Below are positions 1-7,565 of a stretch of DNA of 37,558 nt, one piece after another; position 1 is the stretch's first letter, and each line of letters starts with the position of its first letter. The notes below the pieces were generated by a model. It made no database searches. It was not told the DNA's origin and saw nothing but the letters and a program-made list of their open reading frames with translations. The translations under genes were made by a program, and so were the position numbers. Source of the DNA: Oscillospiraceae bacterium (GTDB lineage: Bacteria; Bacillota; Clostridia; Oscillospirales; Oscillospiraceae); assembly GCA_902774015.1 (NCBI GenBank), contig CACYHB010000018.1, positions 1 through 37,558 of the forward strand, read 5' to 3'.

Positions 1-309
1 CAGACGGTCCAGGAACTCCCACATGCGGTCCTGGCGCAGGGTGACCTTCACGCCGACCTTCATGCCCTCACGGAGCTTGAAGTTGGCGACGGACTTGCGG
101 GCCACGGTGGCAACGGCGTGCTGACCGGTGATCGCGGAGATCTCCTTGATGACGCCGTCGAGGGCCTTGGCATTGTCCTTGCAGTCGCCGCAGCCGACAG
201 AGACAACGATCTTGTCGATCTTGGGGATCTGCATCACGGACTTGTACTGGAACTTCTCCATCAGAGCAGGAGCAACTTCCTTGACGTACTTTTCCTTCAT
301 TCTGGTCAT
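1..309 (-). CDS. rplE: 50S ribosomal protein L5, N-terminal part (cut by window edge)
   Basis: L5 binds 5S rRNA and sits in the central protuberance of the large subunit. The visible 103 residues begin [17 protein letters not shown] and include the family segments [30 protein letters not shown] and [15 protein letters not shown], ending at WEFLDRL. The reading frame runs off the left edge of the window, so about 75 C-terminal residues are missing. The ATG at 309 is preferred over the one at 300 because AAGGAG lies about 11 nt upstream and because the family usually starts M-x-R-(L/M)-KEKY. It follows rplX in the S10-spc operon, the expected order. Confidence 0.96.
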   Translation of the reverse strand, partial: MTRMKEKYVKEVAPALMEKFQYKSVMQIPKIDKIVVSVGCGDCKDNAKALDGVIKEISAITGQHAVATVARKSVANFKLREGMKVGVKVTLRQDRMWEFLDRL

Positions 310-330
310 AAGTCAGTTATCTCCTTTCTC

Positions 331-636
331 TCAGATTTCAGCGCCGCACTTCTTGCAGACGCGGGTCTTCTTGCCGTCGGTGATCTTGTGGGCAACGCGG
401 GTGGCCTTGCCGCACTTGGGGCACACGAGCTGGACCTTGCTGACGTAGAGCGGGGTCTCGACCTTGATGATGCCGCCCTCCTGGCCCTGCTGACGGGGCT
501 TCTGGTGCTTGGTGGCAACATTGACGCCTTCCACGACGACCTTGGCGGCCTTGGGATCGGCGATCAGGACCTTGCCCTGCTTGCCCTTGTCCTTACCGGA
601 CAGAACAACGACTTTATCGTCTTTCTTAATGTTCAT
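331..636 (-). CDS. rplX: 50S ribosomal protein L24
   Basis: L24 is an assembly-initiating protein of the large subunit. The 101-residue product starts [23 protein letters not shown], the KOW motif that marks the family, and ends with a C-terminal CxxC pair set (CPKCG at about residue 74 and CKKCG at about 94) that resembles a zinc-binding knuckle found in many Firmicute L24 proteins. Length is normal. It lies between the damaged rplN and rplE in the S10-spc operon, with spacing of about 16-21 nt on either side. Confidence 0.97.
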   Translation of the reverse strand: MNIKKDDKVVVLSGKDKGKQGKVLIADPKAAKVVVEGVNVATKHQKPRQQGQEGGIIKVETPLYVSKVQLVCPKCGKATRVAHKITDGKKTRVCKKCGAEI

Positions 637-652
637 TCTCTTTTGCCCTCCA

Positions 653-1001
653 TCAAATCACTTCGGGAGCCAGGGACAGGATCTTCATGTATTCCTTGTC
701 GCGCAGCTCACGGGCGACGGGCCCAAAGATACGGGTGCCGCGGGGGTTCTTATCGCCGGTGTTGATCAGAACCGCAGCGTTCTCGTCGAAGCGGACATAG
801 GTGGACGGTGCGGACCACAACAGCCTTCACCACGTCGCCCTTTTTGACGGAACCGCCGGGCGCCGCCTTGCGGACGGAGCAGACGATGACGTCGCCAACG
901 CTGGCATACTTGCGCTTGGAGCCGCCCAGCACGCGGATGCACTTGAGTTCCTTGGCGCCGGTATTGTCGGCAACCTTCAGATAAGTTTCCTGCTGAATCA
1001 T
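653..1001 (-). pseudogene. rplN: 50S ribosomal protein L14, frameshifted by an internal deletion
   Basis: The first 66-67 codons are a clear L14 ([17 protein letters not shown]...[12 protein letters not shown]). The frame then breaks near 798-806 and runs into [10 protein letters not shown] and a premature stop at 750. The missing C-terminus is present in another frame, as [19 protein letters not shown] and then [20 protein letters not shown] and [10 protein letters not shown], with a stop at 653-655. Against E. coli and B. subtilis L14, about 8 residues (the xGxRRxDG loop) are lost, a net deletion of about 23 nt. L14 is essential, so this is either an assembly or sequencing error or a strain-specific lesion with another copy elsewhere. 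Both flanking genes are intact. Confidence 0.9.
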
Positions 1002-1013
1002 GCTGCCGCCTCC

Positions 1014-1277
1014 TTACTTAGCCTTCTCAACGATTTCGACCACGCGCCATCTCTTGTCCTTGGACAGGGGGCGGGTCTCCATCACGCGGACGATATCGCC
1101 GACGCCGCACTCGTTGTTCTCGTCGTGGGCTTTCAGACGGTAGGTCCGGCCGATGATCTTCTTGTAGGTCTTGTGAGCGACCCGGTCCTCAACGATGACG
1201 ACCACGGTCTTGTCCATCTTGTCGGAAACGACCTTGCCCACGCGGACCTTACGGGAAGTAGTTCTCTCAGTATTCAT
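1014..1277 (-). CDS. rpsQ: 30S ribosomal protein S17
   Basis: S17 binds 16S rRNA early in small-subunit assembly. The 87-residue protein has the family segments [38 protein letters not shown] and [20 protein letters not shown], covering the OB-fold. Length is typical. It sits between rpmC and rplN, the usual order of the spc half of the cluster, with a short intergenic gap consistent with co-transcription. Confidence 0.98.
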   Translation of the reverse strand: MNTERTTSRKVRVGKVVSDKMDKTVVVIVEDRVAHKTYKKIIGRTYRLKAHDENNECGVGDIVRVMETRPLSKDKRWRVVEIVEKAK

Positions 1278-1291
1278 TCTTCCTTACCTCC

Positions 1292-1480
1292 TCAGTTCTG
1301 CTTCTCACGAAGCACGGTCTTGACGCGAGCGATGTCGCGGCGGGTGGCAGAGATCTTGGTGGGGTTGTCAAGATGATTGGTGGCATGCTGCATGCGGAGC
1401 ATGAACAGATCCTTTTTCAGATCGACGAGCTTGGCTTCCAGCTCGCTGACGGACATGGAGCGAATTTCGTTTGCCTTCAT
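1292..1480 (-). CDS. rpmC: 50S ribosomal protein L29
   Basis: L29 lies near the peptide exit and docks trigger factor and SRP. The product is 62 residues, starting [20 protein letters not shown] and ending RTVLREKQN-like ([10 protein letters not shown]). An ATG four codons upstream (1492) would overlap rplP; the ATG at 1480 is chosen because the family starts MKANEIR and because it places the start 1 nt after the rplP stop (1482-1484), which suggests translational coupling. Confidence 0.96.
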   Translation of the reverse strand: MKANEIRSMSVSELEAKLVDLKKDLFMLRMQHATNHLDNPTKISATRRDIARVKTVLREKQN

Positions 1481-1481
1481 C

Positions 1482-1913
1482 TTATTCACCACCGTTCTCA
1501 GACTCGGTGCCCTTCGCGACGATCTTGGTCTTGATGGGCAGCTTGTGGCTGGCCAGACGCAGAGCCTCGCGGGCGGTCTCCTCGGGGACGCCGGCGATCT
1601 CGAACATCACGCGGCCGGGCTTGACGACTGCGACCCAGTACTCGGGGGAGCCTTTACCGGAACCCATACGGGTCTCGGCGGGCTTGGCGGTAACGGGCTT
1701 GTCGGGGAAGATCTTGATCCACACCTGACCGCCGCGCTTGGTGTAGCGGGTCATGGCGATACGGGCGGCCTCGATCTGGTTGGAAGTGATCCAGCCGGGC
1801 TCCTGCGCCGCAAGGCCGAACTCACCGTAGGAGACGACGTTGCCGCGGGTGGCTTTGCCCTTCATGCGGCCGCGCTGAACTCTGCGGTATTTGACTCTTT
1901 TAGGCATTAACAT
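1482..1913 (-). CDS. rplP: 50S ribosomal protein L16
   Basis: L16 organises the A-site region of 23S rRNA. The 143-residue sequence starts [19 protein letters not shown] and contains the family blocks [38 protein letters not shown] and [19 protein letters not shown]. Length is normal. It shares its first base with the end of rpsC (stop around 1913) and ends 1 nt before rpmC, a tightly packed operon arrangement. Confidence 0.98.
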   Translation of the reverse strand: MLMPKRVKYRRVQRGRMKGKATRGNVVSYGEFGLAAQEPGWITSNQIEAARIAMTRYTKRGGQVWIKIFPDKPVTAKPAETRMGSGKGSPEYWVAVVKPGRVMFEIAGVPEETAREALRLASHKLPIKTKIVAKGTESENGGE

Positions 1914-2791
1914 CAGTTGTTGCCTCCTTCCTTAGCGGGAGCGGCGGGACGGGGTCCGCGGTTGTAGCCGCCCTGACCCTGGGGTCTGCTGCCATAGCCG
2001 CCCTGACGGTTGCCGTCGCGATTGTCGCGATTGTAGCCGCCCTGGCGATTGTCGCGGTTGTAGCCGCCCTGACGGCGGTCGCCGCCGCGGCGGTCGTCTC
2101 TGCGACGGCGCTCGCCGGCGGGCTTGGAGAGATCCATCGTGCGCGGGGTGGTGCGCAGGGTCTGGGAGAGGACCTCGCCTTTGTAGATCCAAACCTTGAC
2201 GCCGATGCGGCCGTAGGTGGTGTTCGCCTCGGCAAAGCCGTAGTCGATGTCGGCGCGGATGGTCTGCAGGGGGATGGTGCCCTCGTGGTAGCACTCGGAG
2301 CGGGCAATCTCAGCACCGCCCAGACGGCCGCCGCACTTGACCTTGATGCCGCGGGCGCCCATTCTCATGGCGCGGCCCATGGCGTTCTTCATGGCGCGGC
2401 GGAAGCCGATGCGCTTCTCCAGCTGCTGGGCGATGTTCTCGGCCACCAGCTGTGCGTTCGTATCGGGAGTGCGGACTTCGACGATGGAGAGAGCCACGGG
2501 CTTGCCGATGAGCTTCTCGACCTCGAGGCGCAGCTTCTCGATCTGCTCGCCGCCCTTGCCGATGACGACGCCGGGACGGGCGCAGTGGATATAAATGCGG
2601 ACCTTGGCGGAATCGCGCTCGATCTCGATGGTGGGAACTCCGGCGGAATTCAGGGTCTTCTTCAGGAACTCACGGATCTTGTGATCCTCGACGATCAGAT
2701 CGCCGACTTTGTCCTCGCGCGCATACCAGCGGGAATCCCAATCCTTGATAACGCCAACGCGCAGGCCGTGGGGATTAACTTTCTGTCCCAT
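1913..2791 (-). CDS. rpsC: 30S ribosomal protein S3 with a long Gly/Arg/Asn/Tyr-rich C-terminal tail
   Basis: S3 forms part of the mRNA entry channel. Residues 1-220 are a standard S3: [20 protein letters not shown] start, type II KH domain with GKGG at about residues 78-81, and a C-domain ending near [18 protein letters not shown]. The protein then continues for about 65 residues, giving 292 rather than the usual 210-220. The tail is built from repeats of the type QGGYNRDNR (twice), with [20 protein letters not shown] and a proline/alanine end. It is basic and probably disordered, similar to RGG-type RNA-binding tails. Such S3 extensions are, to my recollection, known in some Clostridia; function is unknown. 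Confidence 0.96.
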   Translation of the reverse strand: MGQKVNPHGLRVGVIKDWDSRWYAREDKVGDLIVEDHKIREFLKKTLNSAGVPTIEIERDSAKVRIYIHCARPGVVIGKGGEQIEKLRLEVEKLIGKPVALSIVEVRTPDTNAQLVAENIAQQLEKRIGFRRAMKNAMGRAMRMGARGIKVKCGGRLGGAEIARSECYHEGTIPLQTIRADIDYGFAEANTTYGRIGVKVWIYKGEVLSQTLRTTPRTMDLSKPAGERRRRDDRRGGDRRQGGYNRDNRQGGYNRDNRDGNRQGGYGSRPQGQGGYNRGPRPAAPAKEGGNN

Positions 2792-2810
2792 TCTATTCTG
2801 CCTCCTTCCC

Positions 2811-3158
2811 TTAGTCTCTCTCAGCCACAGCGATCATGATGTGGCTGGTGCGCTTGTTGATACGGTACATACGGCCCTGAGCTCTGGGCATGCCCCGCTT
2901 GAGGATGGGGCCGGCGCCGGCGAAGGTCTCGCAGACGTAGAGCTTCTCAGGATCCATTTCGAAGTTGTTCTCGGCATTGGCCATGGCGCTCTTGAGCACC
3001 TTGATCATCAGCTCGCAGCCGGCCTTGGGGGTGTTCTCCATGAGAGCCATGGCGACCTTGGCGTCCTTGCCGCGGATCATGTTGCAGATGATCTCAACCT
3101 TGCGGGGAGAAATACGGGCGTATTTGTGCTCCGCACGGGCAATTTTCTTCTCGTCCAT
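2811..3158 (-). CDS. rplV: 50S ribosomal protein L22
   Basis: L22 lines the peptide exit tunnel through its beta-hairpin. The 115-residue protein shows [19 protein letters not shown] near the N-terminus, [19 protein letters not shown] centrally, and the hairpin region [20 protein letters not shown] followed by [12 protein letters not shown]. Length is typical. It lies between rpsS and rpsC as in all S10 clusters, with good spacing for a ribosome-binding site (GGAGGAGA) upstream. Confidence 0.98.
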   Translation of the reverse strand: MDEKKIARAEHKYARISPRKVEIICNMIRGKDAKVAMALMENTPKAGCELMIKVLKSAMANAENNFEMDPEKLYVCETFAGAGPILKRGMPRAQGRMYRINKRTSHIMIAVAERD

Positions 3159-3170
3159 TTTCTCTCCTCC

Positions 3171-3443
3171 TTACTTGCCGGTCTTGCTGCCGGCATGGCC
3201 GCGGAAGGTACGGGTCGGGGCGAACTCGCCCAGCTTGTGACCGACCATATCCTCGGTGACATACACGGGAACGTGACGGCGGCCGTCGTGAACGGCGATG
3301 GTGTGTCCGACGAAGGACGGGAAGATCGTGGAGGAACGGCTCCAGGTCTTGACGACCTGCTTGCTGCCGCTCTTGTTCATCTCATCGACTCTCTTCAGCA
3401 GCTCGGGAGCGGCGAAGGGGCCCTTCTTAATGCTTCTGCTCAT
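3171..3443 (-). CDS. rpsS: 30S ribosomal protein S19
   Basis: S19 is in the head of the small subunit and contacts S13 and 16S rRNA. The 90-residue protein begins [20 protein letters not shown] and carries the signature [20 protein letters not shown] followed by [20 protein letters not shown] and [11 protein letters not shown]. Length is normal; the position between rplB and rplV is canonical. Confidence 0.98.
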   Translation of the reverse strand: MSRSIKKGPFAAPELLKRVDEMNKSGSKQVVKTWSRSSTIFPSFVGHTIAVHDGRRHVPVYVTEDMVGHKLGEFAPTRTFRGHAGSKTGK

Positions 3444-3457
3444 TTACGATTCCCTCC

Positions 3458-4294
3458 TTACTTAGCGTTGCGGCGCTTGACGATGAACTTATCGGTGGCG
3501 TTCTTCGTCTTGCGGGTCTTGTAACCAAGCGCGGGCTTGCCCCAAGGAGTGACAGGGCCGGGACGGCCGACAGGGGACTTGCCCTCGCCGCCGCCGTGGG
3601 GGTGGTCAACGGGGTTCATGACGGAGCCGCGCACGGTGGGACGGATGCCCATGTGGCGTTTGCGGCCGGCCTTGCCGATGTGGACGTTGGCGTGGTCGAT
3701 GTTGCCGACCTGGCCGATGGTGGCATAGCAGTCGAGGCGGACCTTGCGCATCTCACCGGAGGGGAGGCGGACGGTGGCCATGCCGTTTTCCTTGGCCATC
3801 AGCTGGGCGGCGACGCCGGCGCTGCGGACGAGCTGGGCGCCCTTGCCGGGGTAGAGCTCGATGTTGTGGATCACGGTGCCGACGGGGATGTTCTGCATGG
3901 GCAGAGCGTTGCCGGGCTTGATGTCGGCGGAGGCGGAGGCGAGCACAGTGTCGCCGATGCTCAGGCCGACAGGAGCCAGGATGTAGCGGCGCTCGCCGTC
4001 AGCGTACTCAACGAGAGCGATGAACGCGCTGCGGTTGGGGTCGTACTCCAGGCGGAGGACCTTGCCCTCGACGTCCAGCTTGTTGCGCTTGAAGTCGATG
4101 ACACGGTACTTCTGGCGGTTGCCGCCGCCCTGGTGGCGGACGGTGATGCGGCCGTAGCTGTTGCGGCCGGAGTGCTTCTTGAGGACCTCGACGAGGGACT
4201 TCTCAGGCTGGGCGTGCTTGTCAACACCGTCAAAGCCGGAGACGGTCATGTGACGCCGGGAAGGGGTAGTAGGTCTGTAAGTTTTGATAGCCAT
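3458..4294 (-). CDS. rplB: 50S ribosomal protein L2
   Basis: L2 is needed for subunit association and the peptidyl-transferase centre. The 278-residue protein starts [21 protein letters not shown] and has the blocks [37 protein letters not shown] and, near the C-terminus, [20 protein letters not shown] with the conserved histidine around residue 228. Length matches the family (275-278). It is the sixth gene of the S10 half of the cluster. Confidence 0.98.
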   Translation of the reverse strand: MAIKTYRPTTPSRRHMTVSGFDGVDKHAQPEKSLVEVLKKHSGRNSYGRITVRHQGGGNRQKYRVIDFKRNKLDVEGKVLRLEYDPNRSAFIALVEYADGERRYILAPVGLSIGDTVLASASADIKPGNALPMQNIPVGTVIHNIELYPGKGAQLVRSAGVAAQLMAKENGMATVRLPSGEMRKVRLDCYATIGQVGNIDHANVHIGKAGRKRHMGIRPTVRGSVMNPVDHPHGGGEGKSPVGRPGPVTPWGKPALGYKTRKTKNATDKFIVKRRNAK

Positions 4295-4308
4295 TCTTTC
4301 TTCCTCCC

Positions 4309-4605
4309 TTAAACCATGCCTTCAAAGAGCTCAATGTTCTTGGAGTCGGCACTGAGCTTCACGACGGCCTTTTTCCAGGAGGCAGTCTTGCCCATGGGGT
4401 AGGCGCCCTGACGCTTGGCCTTGCTGCGCACGTGCAGCGTGGTGACCTTGATGACGGTCACGCCGAAGATCTCCTCGATCGCCTTCTTGATCTCGATCTT
4501 GTTGGCGTCCTTGGCAACTTCAAACGCGTACTTCTTGATGTCCAGGTCTTCCATGGACTGCTCGGTGATGATGGGGCGAATGATAACGTCGTATGCGGTC
4601 TTCAT
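4309..4605 (-). CDS. rplW: 50S ribosomal protein L23
   Basis: L23 sits at the tunnel exit and is the docking site for trigger factor and SRP. The 98-residue product begins [20 protein letters not shown] and includes [20 protein letters not shown] and [20 protein letters not shown]. Length is typical. Its ATG shares one base with the rplD stop (TGATG arrangement at 4605), indicating translational coupling. Confidence 0.97.
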   Translation of the reverse strand: MKTAYDVIIRPIITEQSMEDLDIKKYAFEVAKDANKIEIKKAIEEIFGVTVIKVTTLHVRSKAKRQGAYPMGKTASWKKAVVKLSADSKNIELFEGMV

Positions 4606-5228
4606 CAGGCGAACACCTCCTCGATCTTGGCAAGGGCAGCCTTGTCGACGACCAGCTTGCCGTTGGTGAGAATCATATACGGGCTGAGGATGGTGGCGAT
4701 GGTGGTGGAGACGCCGGCGATATTGCGGGCGGACTTGATGACCTTCTCGTCCACATTCTCGGTGACGACCAGAGCCTTGTTCTCAACGCCGACCTTGCCG
4801 AGGAACTCGGCGAAAGCCTTGGTCTTGATCTCGTCCATCTTCAGGCCGTCAACGACGATGATTTCGTTCTCGGCAGCCTTGGCGGAGAGCGCGGACTTGA
4901 GAGCCAGTCTCTTGACCTTCTTATTGAGGGTGTAGCTGTAGTCCCGGGGCTTGGGAGCGAACGCAACGCCGCCGTGATACCACACGGGGGAGCCGGCATA
5001 GCCGGCGCGGGCGCGGCCGGTGCCCTTCTGGCGCCAGGGCTTCTTGGTGGTGTAGGAAACCTCACCCTTGGTGAGCGCGCTCTGGGTACCCTGACGGCAG
5101 TTGGCCAGGTGATTCTTGACGGAATCATGCAGAACGCTCTTGTTCGGCTCGATGCCGAAAATGGCCTCGGAGAGCTCGATCTCGCCGATCTTCTCGCCTG
5201 CCATATTGAAAACATTCGCTTTAGGCAT
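4605..5228 (-). CDS. rplD: 50S ribosomal protein L4
   Basis: L4 contributes the extended loop of the exit tunnel and in many bacteria represses its own operon through the S10 leader. The 207-residue protein has the loop region SYTTKKPWRQKGTGRARAGY followed by AGSPVWYHGGVAFAPKPRDY, and a C-terminal globular domain with VVTENVDEKVIKSARNIAGV. Length is normal. The presence of an attenuator-like hairpin in the leader upstream of rpsJ makes L4 autoregulation plausible here, but this is inference. Confidence 0.97.
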   Translation of the reverse strand: MPKANVFNMAGEKIGEIELSEAIFGIEPNKSVLHDSVKNHLANCRQGTQSALTKGEVSYTTKKPWRQKGTGRARAGYAGSPVWYHGGVAFAPKPRDYSYTLNKKVKRLALKSALSAKAAENEIIVVDGLKMDEIKTKAFAEFLGKVGVENKALVVTENVDEKVIKSARNIAGVSTTIATILSPYMILTNGKLVVDKAALAKIEEVFA

Positions 5229-5247
5229 TTATGCTGCTCTCCTTTCT

Positions 5248-5976
5248 TTACTTGGTACGGGCGGAAGCCTTCTGCGGGTTGACACGGGCGGAAGCCTTCT
5301 GCGGGTTGACGCTGATGCCGGCGCCTTCGCCCTTCTTGACGGGCTGGGTCTTGGCAGTGCTCTTGATGTACACGATGCTGCCCTTGGGGCCGGGGACGGC
5401 GCCGCGGATGGCGATCATGTTGAGCTCGGAATCAACCTTGACGATGTCCAGATTCTGGACGGTGACCTGATCCACGCCCATGTGGCCAGCCTGCTTCTTG
5501 CCCGGGAAAATGCGGGAAGGATCGGTGCTGGAACCCATGGAACCGGCGTGACGGTGAACGGGACCGCCGCCGTGGCTGGTGGGGGTGCGGCCCTGGCCGA
5601 AGCGCTTGATGACGCCGGCGTAGCCCTTGCCCTTGCTGGTGCCGGTCACGTCGACCTTCTCACCCTCGGTGAAGAGATCGGCCTTGACCACGTCGCCAAC
5701 TTCCAGCTTGCTGCTGTCCTCGAGACGGAACTCCTTGAGGTGCTTGACCATGCCCACGCCGGCCTTCTTCAGGTGGCCCTGCTCAGGCTTGGACAGCTTC
5801 TTTTCGCCTACTTCTTCGTAGCCGAACTGGACGGCTTCATAGCCTTCCTTTTCCTTGGTCATCTTCTGCACGACCACGCAGGGGCCGGCTTCAATGACAG
5901 TGACCGGAATGACCTTTCCGGCCTCGTCGAAGATCTGCGTCATGCCGACCTTCTTGCCAATGATGGCTTTCTTCAT
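5248..5976 (-). CDS. rplC: 50S ribosomal protein L3 with duplicated C-terminal peptide
   Basis: L3 nucleates 50S assembly near the peptidyl-transferase centre. The 242-residue sequence opens [20 protein letters not shown] and has the signature [22 protein letters not shown] and [20 protein letters not shown]. The usual length is about 205-215; here the protein runs on by about 30 residues and ends with a nine-residue peptide present twice in tandem ([18 protein letters not shown], then TK). The duplication comes from a perfect 27-nt tandem repeat (5257-5310), so it is in frame and probably tolerated. Confidence 0.97.
   Translation of the reverse strand: MKKAIIGKKVGMTQIFDEAGKVIPVTVIEAGPCVVVQKMTKEKEGYEAVQFGYEEVGEKKLSKPEQGHLKKAGVGMVKHLKEFRLEDSSKLEVGDVVKADLFTEGEKVDVTGTSKGKGYAGVIKRFGQGRTPTSHGGGPVHRHAGSMGSSTDPSRIFPGKKQAGHMGVDQVTVQNLDIVKVDSELNMIAIRGAVPGPKGSIVYIKSTAKTQPVKKGEGAGISVNPQKASARVNPQKASARTK
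5257..5310 (-). repeat. perfect 27-nt tandem duplication inside rplC
   Basis: Two identical 27-nt units lie head to tail at 5257-5283 and 5284-5310. They encode the repeated nonapeptide VNPQKASAR at the C-terminus of L3. Being a multiple of three, the duplication preserves the frame. Perfect identity suggests a recent slippage event or purification by recombination; an assembly artefact is possible but less likely for so short a unit. Confidence 0.97.
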
Positions 5977-6133
5977 GTTATTTCCTCCTAACGGTTATTG
6001 GTTGCCTCGCTTGGCCCGGGGGTCATCCCGTCCAGAGGCTGGCAACTTAACCCGTTCACATACGCAAGCTGTGAACTATGGGTCATTTACAATGGTGTGC
6101 TGCTTGGGCTGTTGGGTCAGCCCGGGGTTCCCT
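5977..6133 (-). other. structured rpsJ-rplC intergenic region (157 nt)
   Basis: This gap is long for an S10 cluster, where rpsJ and rplC are normally within tens of bases. It contains at least two clean stems: GGGCTG/CAGCCC at 6106-6123 with a 6-nt loop, and GTTCACA/TGTGAAC at 6054-6076 with a 9-nt loop. No U-tract follows either, so they do not look like terminators. I see no consensus promoter. They may be mRNA processing or stability elements or part of a regulatory leader for rplC; this is not resolved. Confidence 0.55.
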
Positions 6134-6451
6134 TTAGAGCTTGATCTCGATCTCGACGCCGGCGGGAACTTCGAGGTTCATCAGAGCCTCGACGGTCTTC
6201 TGGGTGGGAGAGACGATGTCGATCAGGCGCTTATGGGTGCGGCGCTCGAACTGCTCACGGCTGTCCTTGTACTTGTGGACGGCGCGCAGGATGGTGACGA
6301 TCTCGGTCTTGGTGGGCAGGGGGATGGGTCCGGAGACCTTGGCGTCGGTGCGCTTGGCAGCCTCGACGATGGTTTCGGCGGCCTTGTCGATGAGCTGGTG
6401 GTCGTAGGCCTTGAGACGGATGCGGATCATGTTCTTGTTGGTGCTTGCCAT
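6134..6451 (-). CDS. rpsJ: 30S ribosomal protein S10
   Basis: S10 is a head protein of the 30S subunit and, as NusE, a partner of NusB in antitermination. The 105-residue product starts [20 protein letters not shown] and has [20 protein letters not shown] and [20 protein letters not shown], ending EIEIKL. A longer in-frame extension to 6541 exists, but the ATG at 6451 matches family length and follows AAAAGGAGAA. It is the first gene of the S10 operon, downstream of a leader of about 300 nt. Confidence 0.97.
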   Translation of the reverse strand: MASTNKNMIRIRLKAYDHQLIDKAAETIVEAAKRTDAKVSGPIPLPTKTEIVTILRAVHKYKDSREQFERRTHKRLIDIVSPTQKTVEALMNLEVPAGVEIEIKL

Positions 6452-6566
6452 TTGGGTTTTCTCCTTTTTCGTACGTTTTCTTTCGGCGGCATTGGGTCCC
6501 GCCCTTATGCGTACGGATGAAACCTCGCATTTCCTGTACACACAACCGTGCGTATCAGGCCGCGTC

Positions 6567-6595
6567 CGAAAAACAAACCGGCCAATCCTGGCCGG
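6567..6595 (-). terminator. attenuator-like intrinsic terminator in the S10 leader
   Basis: On the minus strand a perfect 7-bp stem CCGGCCA/TGGCCGG with a GGAT loop is followed by TTTGTTTTT. It lies about 115 nt before the rpsJ start and about 165 nt after the promoter, inside the untranslated leader. In E. coli L4 binds the S10 leader to stimulate termination at such a site, and L4 leaders are also described in Firmicutes. The L4-binding part was not identified here, so the autoregulatory role is inferred. Confidence 0.7.
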
Positions 6596-6765
6596 CTTCG
6601 CTCCGGGCGCGCGATATACGCGTGTACCGGATAGGTTTCAGCCGCCCGATTGCGTGCCGACACCGGGTCGACACCGGACATACTCCACGGAAGTTACCTC
6701 GCTTTCACGAGCAATCTCCCGCTTCCTCGCATAATACGCCCGTGCTCTCGCACACGCGCTTGAAT

Positions 6766-6794
6766 AATATAACAGACCGGTAACAGGATGTCAA
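6766..6794 (-). promoter_or_regulatory. S10 operon promoter with A/T-rich upstream element
   Basis: Minus strand TTGACA (6789-6794), 17-nt spacer, TATATT (6766-6771). The ~60 bases further upstream (about 6795-6860) are strongly A/T-rich with runs such as AAAAAACTT and CACAAAAATT, which resembles an UP element. The same boxes and spacing recur at the rplJ promoter. Transcription would start near 6759, leaving a leader of about 300 nt before rpsJ. Confidence 0.88.
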
Positions 6795-6977
6795 GAGAAT
6801 TTTTGTGATTTTCGCAGAAGTTTTTTGAAAAGTTTGTGAGACTTTTACAAATTGTTGAAGGGCCTTTTCCCGCTCCTCCCGTGTCCCACGATCTTGTGGT
6901 TCTTCATGGGCGGAAGCACAATTATACACTATATTATCATCCTCTGTGTTCTGATAACATTTGCTGCGTTTTTTAAG

Positions 6978-7425
6978 AACCGTTTCTTTCCTGTTCGCGG
7001 AAAGAAACGGTTTTTACACTCCAAAGAAAGGCGACAAGGGGAGGTGTCCCCTTGACCCCTCGCAGAAATGGGGAATCTAAGGGCAGAACCGGGGTCGCCG
7101 CTAAAGCAGATACGCGTGGAGGCTTACCCCGCATACCGCTGCCGCTCCCCGGTACTCCTGACGCAGATTGCCGCCCGCTCCCCACCGCGGCTCGCGGGTT
7201 TCGGATTCGACCAAGCCGCCGGAACGTGCTTTTCGGAGCTTTCGTGCTGTAAAACATAGCGGCAGCAAACACCCGGGCGCACAGGGCTGTCCAAGATTCG
7301 GACGGCGGCGACCTACGATCAGACCTTGTGTTGCCCACTCTGACAAGCGCCCTTTTCTTTCTTACACCGGGCGCGGCGCTGTCTTTCTTTTCGGGCAAGT
7401 ACCGAAAAGAAAGACAGGGGGGCGC
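6978..7425 (+). repeat. non-coding repeat element, left copy (inverted relative to right-end copy)
   Basis: This stretch of about 450 bp has no plausible gene. It starts with a perfect 14-bp hairpin (arms 6978-6991 and 6999-7012, 7-nt loop) followed by TTTTT, and ends with another perfect 14-bp hairpin (7381-7394 and 7402-7415, 7-nt loop) followed by AGGGGGGCGC. Blocks between them (GTCGCCGCTAAAGCAGATA at about 7094, GCGGCGACCTACGATCAGAC at about 7305, TTCTTTCTTACACCGGGCGC at about 7357) recur in reverse orientation at 37106-37558. It has no transposase; it is probably a dispersed structural or MITE-like repeat. The identity of the family is not known to me. Confidence 0.8.
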
Positions 7426-7565
7426 TTTATGCGGTTTTGGCCCTGCGAACAGGCGGGAAAGATGTTTTCCCTTCTCCTCATCCGCCCCCGCTGCCGATTG
7501 CTTTTCCCTCTTGTTTATGCTAAGATAAATTTTACTATATTATAGATAAGACTGGAGGCTTGCGT

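Noticed and set aside
7511-7543. Promoter before the first membrane protein (TTGTTT and TATATT)
   Set aside because: Spacer of 19 nt or more and weak -35; not strong enough to list.
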